A stretch of 58,370 nt of DNA, from assembly GCA_947624805.1 (NCBI GenBank), contig CANQLW010000004.1, positions 1-58,370 of the forward strand, given 5' to 3'. Each line of letters opens with the position of its first letter. Position 1 is the stretch's first letter. The notes below the pieces were generated by a model. The model had not been told where the DNA came from, ran no database searches, and was given only the letters and a program-made list of their open reading frames with translations. A program made the translations under genes and the position numbers. The stretch is from an uncultured Clostridia bacterium (GTDB lineage: Bacteria; Bacillota; Clostridia; Christensenellales; Borkfalkiaceae). Of the stretch, positions 26,478 to 35,463 are shown piece by piece.

Positions 26478-27620
26478 ATGGGGCGAAAAAGCGTAGCCGT
26501 ACTTGACGTCAGATCCTCTCATCTCACCCTCGTGGTCGGGGAGAGAGGCGTCAACAATACGTTCGTGTTCAGGGCGATCAAAACGGTCACCTACGATGGG
26601 TATCATGACGGAAAGTTCTTCAATGAGAAGCAGCTTGCCGATGTCTTGTACCGTGTCGTCTCATCCGTCGAGCAGGTCTGCGGGGAACGCATCCGTGAGC
26701 TGTACGTCGGCGTCCCCGGGGAATTTACCGATACCGTCCTCAACACGCAGGAGATCAGTTTTTCCAAGAAGAGAAAGATCTCGGAGGGGGACGTCGAAGC
26801 GCTCTTCAAGAGCGGCAGAGAGGAGCTCAAGGGGAGTACATACATCCGTACGGGCAGTTCCTACTTCACGACGGCGGACAACCGCAGGACGGTGGATCCC
26901 GTCGGCCTCGTCTCCTCCTCGCTTTCTGGACTTCTGAGCTATTTTTATTGCACGAAGTACTTCACGGAGACGATGGAAAAGATCTTCGGGGAGATGAGGA
27001 TCACGCTCCGCTATCTGCCCACGCAGTTTGCGATGGCGACCTATCTCATTCCCTCCGAGACAAGGGACGAGTTTGCGCTCTTCCTCGACGCGGGATTCTC
27101 TTCCTCGACGCTCATGATCATGCAGGGGGGCGGCGTGCGTGCACAGTCGACCTATGCCGTTGGGCGTGCACAGATCGAATTCGGACTCATGGAGAATTTC
27201 TCTCTCCCGTACGAGGCCGCGGCTGCACTTCTGCACCGCACCAACCTCTATACGAGCGTCCGCAGCGGCAAAACAGAATTTACACACATGAATCAGGTCT
27301 ATGAAGTAGATACGGGCGAACTCATAGACACGGTGAAGGAGGGGCTCGACTATCTGTGCGAGGCGATCGGCGGATTCCTCGAGGAAAATCCCTTCCGCGA
27401 GCTGGATTACAAGCCTTTGTACATTTCGGGGGACGGGATCGCAGACATCCGCGGCGCACGGGAACATATTTCCAAACGTGCCAACAGGATGTGTGAATGT
27501 ATCGCACCCGAACTGCCTTACTATAACAAGCCTTCCATGAGTTCTTACATCGCCCTGATGAATATGGCTTGCGGCGACCGCGAGAGGCGCGGATTCTTTT
27601 CAAATTTATTCGGAGGTTAA
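26478..27620 (+). CDS. ftsA: Cell division protein FtsA
   Basis: Actin-fold membrane anchor of FtsZ. 380 residues. Residues 5-20 (SVAVLDVRSSHLTLVVGE) form the first phosphate strand; FALFLDAGFSSSTLMIMQGGG (about residue 195) is the second; YISGDGIADI near residue 315 the adenosine motif. The C-terminus RRGFFSNLFGG is an amphipathic, membrane-targeting helix. The protein is divergent from the textbook FtsA, but the position ahead of ftsZ (2-base gap) settles the call. Confidence 0.88.
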   Translation: MGRKSVAVLDVRSSHLTLVVGERGVNNTFVFRAIKTVTYDGYHDGKFFNEKQLADVLYRVVSSVEQVCGERIRELYVGVPGEFTDTVLNTQEISFSKKRKISEGDVEALFKSGREELKGSTYIRTGSSYFTTADNRRTVDPVGLVSSSLSGLLSYFYCTKYFTETMEKIFGEMRITLRYLPTQFAMATYLIPSETRDEFALFLDAGFSSSTLMIMQGGGVRAQSTYAVGRAQIEFGLMENFSLPYEAAAALLHRTNLYTSVRSGKTEFTHMNQVYEVDTGELIDTVKEGLDYLCEAIGGFLEENPFRELDYKPLYISGDGIADIRGAREHISKRANRMCECIAPELPYYNKPSMSSYIALMNMACGDRERRGFFSNLFGG

Positions 27621-27622
27621 AG

Positions 27623-28879
27623 ATGTTTTCAGATTATAGCGAAACCAATGCAGGAGAGCCCATCAGAGCGAACGGGCGTGCCAAGATCAAGGTGATCGGG
27701 GTCGGCGGCGCGGGAAACAACGCCGTCAACCGTATGATCGAGGCGGATATCACAAGTGCGGAATATATTGCCGTAAATACGGATGCACAGATCCTTGCTT
27801 GCAGCAAGGCACCCGTGCGGATCCAGATCGGTGCAAGACAGACCAAGGGGCTCGGCGCAGGTGCAGAGCCCGAGGTCGGGCGTGTCGCGGCGGAGGCGGA
27901 TAAAGAACAGATCATCGCCGCGATCGAAGATACGGACCTTCTCTTCATCACGGCGGGCATGGGGGGTGGAACGGGTACCGGTGCGGCACCCGTGATCGCC
28001 AAACTCGCACGGGACAAGCGGATCCTGACGGTCGCAGTCGTCACAGAACCTTTCTCCTTTGAGGGGAAGCACAGGATGGACAACGCGCGGAAGGGGATCG
28101 AGGAGCTCAAAAAGAACGTCGACACGATCATCATCATCCCGAACGACAAGATCCTCGAGATCGTCCCCAAGACCGCTTCCTTCCCCGAGGCGCTCCGCGT
28201 CGCCGACGATGTGCTCAAACAGGGCATCCGCGGCATTGCGGACGTCATCGTCACACCGTCGCTCATCAATCTCGACTTCGCCGATGTCAGGACGATCCTC
28301 AAGGATAAGGGGCTCGCCCATATGGGCGTTGGCGTGGCAAAGGGGGAGAACCGCATCATCACCGCGGTCCGTCTCGCCGTCAATTCCCCGCTTCTCAACA
28401 CGACGATCGAGGGCGCGACGGGCGTACTCATCAATATCACGGGAGGGAACGATCTCACGATCGACGAGACGCAGACTGCCGCAACGCTCGTCCAGTCCGT
28501 CGTGGATTACTCCGCAAACATCATTTTCGGGACCTGTATCGACGAAAATATGCAGGATGAGGTGGAGGTGACCGTCATCGCGACGGGCTTCCGCTCCAAA
28601 GACGAGGATGTGGACAATGCCTTCGCCGAAGCCGCGCTTCGCCGTGACCAGCCAATCGCAAACCCCATTTTCGACGCACGCAGACCTCCCGAACCCGTGG
28701 AAGAAGAGGAGGTCCCGCCTGCAAGGGACCCCGAAGCTCCTCCCAAGGCCGAGAGCGAGCCGATTTTCTCAGATACGCCGCGTACTCCCTCGGAACCGAC
28801 CGAAGAGGAGAGCGGGGATGACGATGACCGCAAAGGTCCGCCTCCCTTCCTGCGTATTCTTCGTAAAAAGAAATATTGA
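27623..28879 (+). CDS. ftsZ: Cell division protein FtsZ
   Basis: Tubulin-like GTPase that forms the division ring. 418 residues. KVIGVGGAGNNAVNRM near residue 24, the GTP-binding loop GMGGGTGTGAAP near residue 114, and the T7 loop NLDFADV. After about residue 330 there is an acidic, proline-rich linker, and the C-terminal peptide PPFLRILRKKKY serves as the binding tail for FtsA. The ATG at 27623 follows GGAGG. Confidence 0.98.
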   Translation: MFSDYSETNAGEPIRANGRAKIKVIGVGGAGNNAVNRMIEADITSAEYIAVNTDAQILACSKAPVRIQIGARQTKGLGAGAEPEVGRVAAEADKEQIIAAIEDTDLLFITAGMGGGTGTGAAPVIAKLARDKRILTVAVVTEPFSFEGKHRMDNARKGIEELKKNVDTIIIIPNDKILEIVPKTASFPEALRVADDVLKQGIRGIADVIVTPSLINLDFADVRTILKDKGLAHMGVGVAKGENRIITAVRLAVNSPLLNTTIEGATGVLINITGGNDLTIDETQTAATLVQSVVDYSANIIFGTCIDENMQDEVEVTVIATGFRSKDEDVDNAFAEAALRRDQPIANPIFDARRPPEPVEEEEVPPARDPEAPPKAESEPIFSDTPRTPSEPTEEESGDDDDRKGPPPFLRILRKKKY

Positions 28880-28888
28880 GATGACGAT

Positions 28889-28916
28889 AGCCCCGCCTGC
28901 ATGGCGGGGCTGTTTT
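28889..28916 (+). terminator. Intrinsic terminator of ftsZ
   Basis: AGCCCCGCC-TGCAT-GGCGGGGCT followed by GTTTT. Confidence 0.85.
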
Positions 28917-28924
28917 ACAGAACA

Positions 28925-28955
28925 GAGAAACCCGCCGACAGAGTCGGCGGGCTGT
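28925..28955 (-). terminator. Intrinsic terminator of groEL
   Basis: Minus strand: CCCGCCGAC-TCT-GTCGGCGGG followed by TTTCTC, just after the groEL stop. Confidence 0.8.
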
Positions 28956-28959
28956 TCTC

Positions 28960-30600
<1,641 letters not shown>

Positions 30601-30885
30601 TTATTCTACGATTGCTAAAATATCGCTCTGTTTGATGATGGTGAACTCTTTTCCGTCGACCTTGAAATCCGACCCTGCATATTTGGAGCAGAGGACTTTG
30701 TCGCCGACTTTCACCTGCATGACGGTCTCCTTCCCGTCAACGATCCCCCCGGGACCCACGGCTACGACGACGCAGGTCTGCGGCTTTTCCTGTGCGGAAG
30801 AGGGAAGAATAAATCCGCTCTTCGTCTTTTCTTCGACGGTGACCGCTTCCACGACCACCTTGTCGAACAAGGGTTTAATGTTCAT
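30601..30885 (-). CDS. groES: 10 kDa co-chaperonin GroES
   Basis: 94 residues. N-terminal NIKPLFDKVVVE, the mobile loop region EEKTKSGFILPSSAQEK that binds GroEL, and GDKVLCSKYAGSDFKVDGKE near the end. Length normal. SD GGAGG before the ATG. Confidence 0.97.
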   Translation of the reverse strand: MNIKPLFDKVVVEAVTVEEKTKSGFILPSSAQEKPQTCVVVAVGPGGIVDGKETVMQVKVGDKVLCSKYAGSDFKVDGKEFTIIKQSDILAIVE

Positions 30886-30935
30886 AGAAACCTCCGATGA
30901 TTCCGCATTTCGCGGTGATATTTTTTCCTTCTCTA

Positions 30936-30964
30936 TTATAACACGGATCCATGCCGCTCAAACG
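30936..30964 (-). promoter_or_regulatory. Promoter region of groES-groEL, without a CIRCE operator
   Basis: Minus strand: TATAAT about 50 bases before the groES start with GTTTGA 17 bases further upstream. The region contains no TTAGCACTC-N9-GAGTGCTAA element, so the usual HrcA control is not visible. Confidence 0.6.
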
Positions 30965-31012
30965 GAAAAGGAAAAATTTTCCTGTGTTTTTTTCTCGAAA
31001 AAAATCGAAGGA

Positions 31013-31041
31013 TTGACACGCCCCGATTTCTATGGTATAAT
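31013..31041 (+). promoter_or_regulatory. Promoter of the dCMP deaminase gene, immediately before its start codon
   Basis: TTGACA (31013-31018), 17 bases, TGG-TATAAT (31036-31041). Only 6 bases separate the -10 box from the ATG at 31048, and no SD fits between them. Confidence 0.9.
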
Positions 31042-31047
31042 GGCGCT

Positions 31048-31491
31048 ATGGATAAGTGGGATAAAAGATTTATGAACCTGACCGAGGAGGTCGGAACTTG
31101 GGCGAGCTGCTTCCGCCGTAAAGTCGGAGCGGTCATCGTCCGCGACAAGCGCGTCATGGCGACAGGCTATAACGGCGCGCCTTCGGGGATCACGTCCTGC
31201 CTCGAGCGGGGCGATTGTCTCCGCGAAAAGATGAATATCGAGAGCGGGACACACGCAGAGCTCTGTTATGCCGCTCACGCGGAACAAAATGCCATCATTC
31301 AGGCAGCGCGGTACGGCATCAACATCGACGGCTCGACGCTCTACTGCACCCATCAGCCCTGCGTCATCTGTGCAAAGATGATCATCAACGCCGGAATTCG
31401 GCGGGTCGTCTACAAAGAGGGCTATCCCGACGAATTCTCCCTTCAGCTCTTCCGTGAAGCGGGGACACTGATCGAGAAGATCGAAGAGTAA
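31048..31491 (+). CDS. dCMP deaminase (ComEB family)
   Basis: Zinc-dependent deaminase supplying dUMP from dCMP. 147 residues with HAEQNAI (zinc His and catalytic Glu) and PCVICAKM (zinc cysteines), plus the family insert SCLERGDCLREKMNIESG. The start WDKRFMNLTEEVGTWASC aligns with usual N-termini, so the ATG at 31048 is right even though it lies 6 bases from the -10 box, implying a leaderless message. Confidence 0.95.
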   Translation: MDKWDKRFMNLTEEVGTWASCFRRKVGAVIVRDKRVMATGYNGAPSGITSCLERGDCLREKMNIESGTHAELCYAAHAEQNAIIQAARYGINIDGSTLYCTHQPCVICAKMIINAGIRRVVYKEGYPDEFSLQLFREAGTLIEKIEE

Positions 31492-31523
31492 ATCACGGCG
31501 GGGAATGCCCGATTTTTCGCGCG

Positions 31524-31547
31524 GAGGGCCGCCGCGGCGGCTTTTTA
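31524..31547 (+). terminator. Probable terminator after the dCMP deaminase gene
   Basis: GC-rich self-complementary GCCGCC-GC-GGCGGC followed by TTTTT. Confidence 0.5.
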
Positions 31548-31606
31548 CGGAGTTTTTCCGTGCAAAAAAGGGAAAAATCAAAGAAAATCATCATGAGGTG
31601 AATCAT

Positions 31607-32125
31607 ATGAAAAATCCGATCGTTACTTTTGAAATGGAAAACGGCAACGTTTTCAAGGCAGAGCTTTATCCCGAGATTGCGCCCAACACCGTCAATAACT
31701 TCTTATCCTTGGTCAATAAGGGGTTTTACGACGGGCTCATCTTCCACCGCGTCATCGCGGGGTTCATGATACAGGGCGGGGATCCGCTCGGAACGGGAAC
31801 GGGCGGTCCCGGGTATCACATCAAGGGAGAATTCCGTGCGAACGGCTTTTCAAATCCGCTCAGGCATGAAAGGGGCGTGCTCTCCATGGCGCGTGCGCAG
31901 ATGCCCGATTCCGCAGGCTCCCAGTTTTTTGTGATGCACGCCGATGCCTATTATCTCGATGGCCAGTATGCTGCGTTCGGAAAAGTGATCGAAGGAATGG
32001 AGACGGTGGACATGATCGCGTCCGTCCCGACAGACTTCCGCGACAGGCCGCTCGAGCCCCAGAAGATGAAAAAAGTGACGGCGGAGACATTCGGCGTCGA
32101 ATATCCGCAGCCTCAAAAGGCATAA
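31607..32125 (+). CDS. Peptidyl-prolyl cis-trans isomerase, cyclophilin type
   Basis: 172 residues, no signal peptide, so cytoplasmic. Cyclophilin core FHRVIAGFMIQGGDPLGTGTGGPGY and MARAQMPDSAGSQFFVM with the catalytic Arg and the usual Gln and Phe. The ATG at 31607 follows GAGGTG. Purine gene purB follows. Confidence 0.95.
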   Translation: MKNPIVTFEMENGNVFKAELYPEIAPNTVNNFLSLVNKGFYDGLIFHRVIAGFMIQGGDPLGTGTGGPGYHIKGEFRANGFSNPLRHERGVLSMARAQMPDSAGSQFFVMHADAYYLDGQYAAFGKVIEGMETVDMIASVPTDFRDRPLEPQKMKKVTAETFGVEYPQPQKA

Positions 32126-32141
32126 TTTGCACGGGAGCATT

Positions 32142-32167
32142 GTACTATGTCAGACAGATTACTATAC
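32142..32167 (+). repeat. Dispersed palindromic motif, copy C (over the purB start codon)
   Basis: GTACTATGTCAGACA shares 15 bases with copies A and B and continues into GATTACTATAC, resembling the right part of copies D and E. The ATG of purB is inside the motif, read as M-S-D-R-L-L-Y. Confidence 0.65.
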
Positions 32168-33583
32168 ACAAACCCCTTAACCACGCGATATTCGACCAAA
32201 GAGATGCAAGTCAATTTCGGCGATGAAAAGCGTTTCCGCCTCTGGAGAAAGCTGTGGATCGCACTTGCCGAGAGCGAACGGGAGCTCGGGCTTCCAATCA
32301 CGCAGAAGCAGATCGATGAAATGAAGGCGCACGAAGGGGATATCGATTTCGAAAAGGCGGAGGAATACGAGCGGGAACTTCGGCATGACGTCATGGCGCA
32401 CGTCAAGGCATTCGGTGACGCCGCTCCCTCGGCCGCGGGGATCATCCATCTCGGTGCGACGAGTTGCTTCGTCGATTGCAACTCCGAGCTCATGATCATG
32501 CGCGACGGGCTGGATATTCTCCTCAAAAAACTTGTCAATGTCATGGATAAACTCCAGCGTTTCGCCATGAAATATAAGGATGTGCCGACGCTCGGATTTA
32601 CCCATTTGCAGCCCGCTCAGCTCACGACGGTGGGAAAGAGGGCGGCGCTCTGGCTTCAGGATCTGATGCTTGACTATGAAAACCTCATTGCGCTCTATGC
32701 CCGCTTCCGTCTCCGCGGCGTCAAAGGGGCGACGGGCACACAGGCGAGTTTTCTCGAGCTTTTCGACGGGGATGCGTGGAAGGTCAAGGAGCTCGAAAAA
32801 CGTGTCTGCGCCAAACTCGGCTGTGACAAGGTTTACGGCGTCACGGGACAGACTTATCCGCGGAAATTCGACTACAATGTGCTCTGCGTTCTCTCGCAGA
32901 TTGCACAGAGTGCATACAAATTCAGCAACGATCTCCGTATTTTGCAGAGCAAGAAAGAGCTTGAAGAACCCTTCGGAGAGGCGCAGGTCGGCTCTTCTGC
33001 GATGGCATATAAGCGGAATCCCATGCGCTGCGAGCGTATGGGCGGGCTCTGCCGTTATATGATCTCCCTCCCCGTCAACGCTGCGATGACTGCCTCGACG
33101 CAATGGTTCGAGCGCACGCTCGACGATTCATCGAACCGCCGTATCGTCATCGCGCAGGCATTTTTGACGACGGACGCCATCCTCAATCTCTACCTGAACA
33201 TCGTCGGCGGGCTTGTCGTCTACGAAAAAGTCATTGAGAAGCACGTCGCGGAGGAGCTTCCGTTCATGGCGACGGAGAACATCATCATGGACTGTGTCAA
33301 GGCGGGCGGCGACAGACAGGAACTCCATGCACGCATCCGTACCCATTCCATGGACGCCGCGGCACGCATCAAAGAGGAGGGCGGGGAGAACGATCTGCTC
33401 GACCGTATCAGGATGGACGAGATGTTCCATGCCGTCGCGGGGCAGCTCGATGAGATCGTCGATCCCAAAAAATTCATCGGTCGGGCGCCCCGTCAAACGG
33501 AGGAATTTATCACGAAGGAGATCCGTCCCATTCTCGAGCGGCATAAAAACTTGCTCGGCACAAACGGGAAAGTGGATCTTTGA
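32147..33583 (+). CDS. purB: Adenylosuccinate lyase
   Basis: Cleaves adenylosuccinate and SAICAR in purine synthesis. 478 residues. Signature loop GSSAMAYKRNPMRCER (about residue 283), catalytic-histidine segment LGFTHLQPAQLTTVGKR (about residue 146) and GATSCFVDCNSE. The start codon lies within the dispersed palindrome; GGGAGC upstream is a weak, long-spaced SD. galE follows 9 bases later. Confidence 0.96.
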   Translation: MSDRLLYTNPLTTRYSTKEMQVNFGDEKRFRLWRKLWIALAESERELGLPITQKQIDEMKAHEGDIDFEKAEEYERELRHDVMAHVKAFGDAAPSAAGIIHLGATSCFVDCNSELMIMRDGLDILLKKLVNVMDKLQRFAMKYKDVPTLGFTHLQPAQLTTVGKRAALWLQDLMLDYENLIALYARFRLRGVKGATGTQASFLELFDGDAWKVKELEKRVCAKLGCDKVYGVTGQTYPRKFDYNVLCVLSQIAQSAYKFSNDLRILQSKKELEEPFGEAQVGSSAMAYKRNPMRCERMGGLCRYMISLPVNAAMTASTQWFERTLDDSSNRRIVIAQAFLTTDAILNLYLNIVGGLVVYEKVIEKHVAEELPFMATENIIMDCVKAGGDRQELHARIRTHSMDAAARIKEEGGENDLLDRIRMDEMFHAVAGQLDEIVDPKKFIGRAPRQTEEFITKEIRPILERHKNLLGTNGKVDL

Positions 33584-33592
33584 GGAGGAAAT

Positions 33593-34612
33593 ATGAAGAT
33601 ACTTGTGACGGGCGGAGCGGGATTTATCGGCTCGCATACCGCCGTGGAGCTCCTGAATGCGGGGCATGACGTCGTTATTATCGATAATTTGAGCAATTCC
33701 AACAGAGAAGCTGTGCGCCGCGTGGAGCAGATCACGGGGCGGAAAGTCGCCTTTTACGAAAAAGACGTGCGAGACAGGGCGGCGCTCGACGAGATCTTCC
33801 AAACACACAAGATCGATCGGGTCATTCACTTCGCGGGCCTCAAGGCGGTCGGTGAGAGCGTCAGAAAACCTGTGGAGTATTACGACAACAATCTGCTTTC
33901 CACGCTTGCACTTGTCGAGACGATGGGGCGTTACGGCGTGAAAAATATCGTCTTTTCCTCCTCTGCGACCGTCTATGGCGATCCCGCCGAGCTTCCCCTG
34001 AAGGAGACTTCTCCGCTCAACCCGACCACGAATCCGTACGGCGCGACCAAGGCGATGCAGGAGAGGATATTAAAGGACCTCTACGTCTCCGATCATGCAT
34101 GGACCGTCGTGCTTTTACGGTATTTTAACCCCGTGGGGGCGCATCCGAGCGGGCTCATCGGCGAGGATCCGAAGGGAATCCCCAACAATCTGATGCCCTA
34201 TGTCGCACAGGTCGCGAGCGGGAAACTCAAGGAGATTGGCGTCTTCGGGAACGATTACCCGACGGCGGACGGGACGGGCGTGAGAGATTATATTCACGTC
34301 GTCGACCTCGCGAGAGGGCACGTTGCCGCGATTGAAAAACTCGGGGAATCGGGTGTCTACGTCTATAATCTCGGGACGGGGATCGGCTACAGCGTCCTCG
34401 ATATGATCAAGGCCTTTTCCAAGGCGTGCGGAAAGGATTTGCCCTTTACCGTCAAGCCGAGGAGAGCGGGGGATGTTGCCGCGTGTTATGCGTCTGCGGA
34501 GAAGGCGGCGCGTGAACTCGGCTGGCGGGCGGAATTTGACCTTGAAACGATGTGCCGCGACCAGTGGAATTGGCAAAAAAAGAACCCCAATGGCTACATA
34601 AATGCCGATTAG
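33593..34612 (+). CDS. galE: UDP-glucose 4-epimerase
   Basis: 339 residues, extended short-chain dehydrogenase fold. NAD motif GGAGFIGSHTAVELL at the N-terminus, SSATVYG with the catalytic Ser/Thr region, YGATK with Tyr-x3-Lys near residue 148, and RYFNPVGAHPSG substrate segment. Interconverts UDP-Glc and UDP-Gal. SD GAGGAGG; same operon as purB. Its stop overlaps the next motif copy by one base. Confidence 0.94.
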   Translation: MKILVTGGAGFIGSHTAVELLNAGHDVVIIDNLSNSNREAVRRVEQITGRKVAFYEKDVRDRAALDEIFQTHKIDRVIHFAGLKAVGESVRKPVEYYDNNLLSTLALVETMGRYGVKNIVFSSSATVYGDPAELPLKETSPLNPTTNPYGATKAMQERILKDLYVSDHAWTVVLLRYFNPVGAHPSGLIGEDPKGIPNNLMPYVAQVASGKLKEIGVFGNDYPTADGTGVRDYIHVVDLARGHVAAIEKLGESGVYVYNLGTGIGYSVLDMIKAFSKACGKDLPFTVKPRRAGDVAACYASAEKAARELGWRAEFDLETMCRDQWNWQKKNPNGYINAD

Positions 34613-34637
34613 CATAGTAATATGCGTGACATAGTAT
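34612..34637 (-). repeat. Dispersed palindromic motif, copy D (degenerate, after galE)
   Basis: Minus strand TACTATGTCA at the left and TTACTATGC at the right, with a diverged centre. The right half on the plus strand is itself GCATA-GTAA-TATGC. Confidence 0.5.
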
Positions 34638-34679
34638 TCAAATTCAGGTGATTTTGCCCGATCTGCACATACTGAAAGG

Positions 34680-34928
34680 GTGGAACTGAAGAGAGTTGAC
34701 GTTGAAGTGATTGCAAAGTTTTCGCCGCATGGGGGAATGACGCCGCTTGCCGTCGTCTGGGAGGACGGGCGAAGGTTCCCTGTGGACTGTGTGATGTCCG
34801 TGACGAACGCGCCCGAACGCGTCGCTTCCGTCCTTCCCGTGCGATATACCTGCGTGATCCGCGGGAGGAAAAAGTTTTTGTACTTCGAACCCAAGCGCCG
34901 CGCATGGTTTGTCGAAGTCGAAGCGTGA
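34680..34928 (+). CDS. Small conserved protein of unknown function
   Basis: 82 residues from a GTG at 34680 behind AAAGGGTGG. Basic beta-rich protein with the pattern KRVDVEVIAKFSPHGGMTPLAV, WEDGRRFPVD and RYTCVIRGRKKFLYFE. I recall similar short proteins of unknown function in other Clostridia; no catalytic motif is seen. It stands between galE and tRNA-Trp. Confidence 0.7.
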   Translation: MELKRVDVEVIAKFSPHGGMTPLAVVWEDGRRFPVDCVMSVTNAPERVASVLPVRYTCVIRGRKKFLYFEPKRRAWFVEVEA

Positions 34929-34960
34929 TGAAATTTTTTGTTTTTTCGCGTGAAAACTTC

Positions 34961-34989
34961 TTGACTCAGGCATTGTTTTGGTATATAAT
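34961..34989 (+). promoter_or_regulatory. Promoter of tRNA-Trp
   Basis: TTGACT (34961-34966), 17 bases, TATAAT (34984-34989), 14 bases before the tRNA. Confidence 0.88.
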
Positions 34990-35002
34990 AGATAAAGTTC
35001 TT

Positions 35003-35077
35003 AGGGGAGTAGTTCAATGGTAGAGCAACGGTCTCCAAAACCGTCTGTTGCGTGTTCGAGTCGCGTCTCCCCTGCCA
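35003..35077 (+). tRNA. tRNA-Trp (anticodon CCA)
   Basis: Acceptor arms AGGGGAG / CTCCCCT, D-arm with AGTTCAATGGTAGAGC, anticodon stem ACGGT / ACCGT around loop CTCCAAA (anticodon CCA at 35035-35037), T-arm GTTCGAGTC and an encoded CCA end. Tryptophan acceptor. Confidence 0.95.
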
Positions 35078-35108
35078 AAAAGGCCTGCGCAAAAGCGTAG
35101 GCCTTTTT
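35077..35108 (+). terminator. Terminator of tRNA-Trp
   Basis: AAAAAGGCCTGCGC-AAAA-GCGTAGGCCTTTTT, starting at the last base of the tRNA. Confidence 0.85.
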
Positions 35109-35113
35109 GCGTG

Positions 35114-35197
35114 GGGTCAGACGCGAATCGAAAGAAAATAGGGTTCCCGCAAAAGCGCGCAGCGGTTTTGTGGGACAAAGGAGCGTCTCCCCTGCCA
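35114..35197 (+). repeat. tRNA-Trp-derived tandem unit 1
   Basis: 84 bases, about 92% identical to unit 2 exactly 120 bases downstream. The right end (35183-35197) is a 15-base exact copy of the tRNA 3' end including CCA. The left end AGACGCGAATCGAA (35119-35132) matches 13 of 14 bases of the reverse complement of the tRNA T-arm/acceptor junction. Internal arms TCCCGCAAAA / TTTTGTGGGA can pair. Followed by a hairpin at 35198-35230. Confidence 0.75.
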
Positions 35198-35230
35198 TAA
35201 GAGCCCGCCGTTTCACGGCGGGCTCTTATG
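35198..35230 (+). terminator. Terminator-like hairpin after unit 1
   Basis: TAAGAGCCCGCCG-TTTCA-CGGCGGGCTCTTA, a perfect stem but with little T-run after it. Confidence 0.55.
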
Positions 35231-35233
35231 GTT

Positions 35234-35317
35234 GGGTCAGATGTGAATCGAAAGGGAATAGGGCTCCCGCAAAAGCGCGTAGCGGTTTTGTGGGACAAAG
35301 GCGCGTCTCCCCTGCCA
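35234..35317 (+). repeat. tRNA-Trp-derived tandem unit 2
   Basis: Second copy with seven differences from unit 1. Its right end (35302-35317) is a 16-base exact copy of the tRNA 3' end (CGCGTCTCCCCTGCCA). Followed directly by another terminator hairpin. Confidence 0.75.
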
Positions 35318-35344
35318 AAAAAGCCCGCATTAGCGGGCTTTTTG
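35316..35344 (+). terminator. Terminator hairpin after unit 2
   Basis: AAAAAAGCCCGC-ATTA-GCGGGCTTTTT. Confidence 0.75.
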
Positions 35345-35372
35345 CGTTTTGGCAGAATAAATCGTATAAACT

Positions 35373-35440
35373 ATATCCGTCAAGGATATCCAATCTATAA
35401 AATATAAGTATTTGACATATAAAAAATCCTGTTTTATAAT
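35373..35440 (+). promoter_or_regulatory. Promoter and possible operator before the acetyltransferase gene
   Basis: TTGACA (35412-35417), 17 bases, TATAAT (35435-35440). An inverted repeat ATATCC-N5-GGATAT at 35373-35389 lies just upstream of the -35 box, a place suited to an activator or repressor. Confidence 0.75.
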
Positions 35441-35463
35441 GATAGCATCAAAATGAGGTGGAT

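Noticed and set aside
34115..35298. Open frames antisense to tRNA-Trp and the tandem units (peptides containing RRDSN or GRGDA)
   Set aside because: They are translated from tRNA antisense sequence and its duplicated ends, a well-known source of false gene calls.
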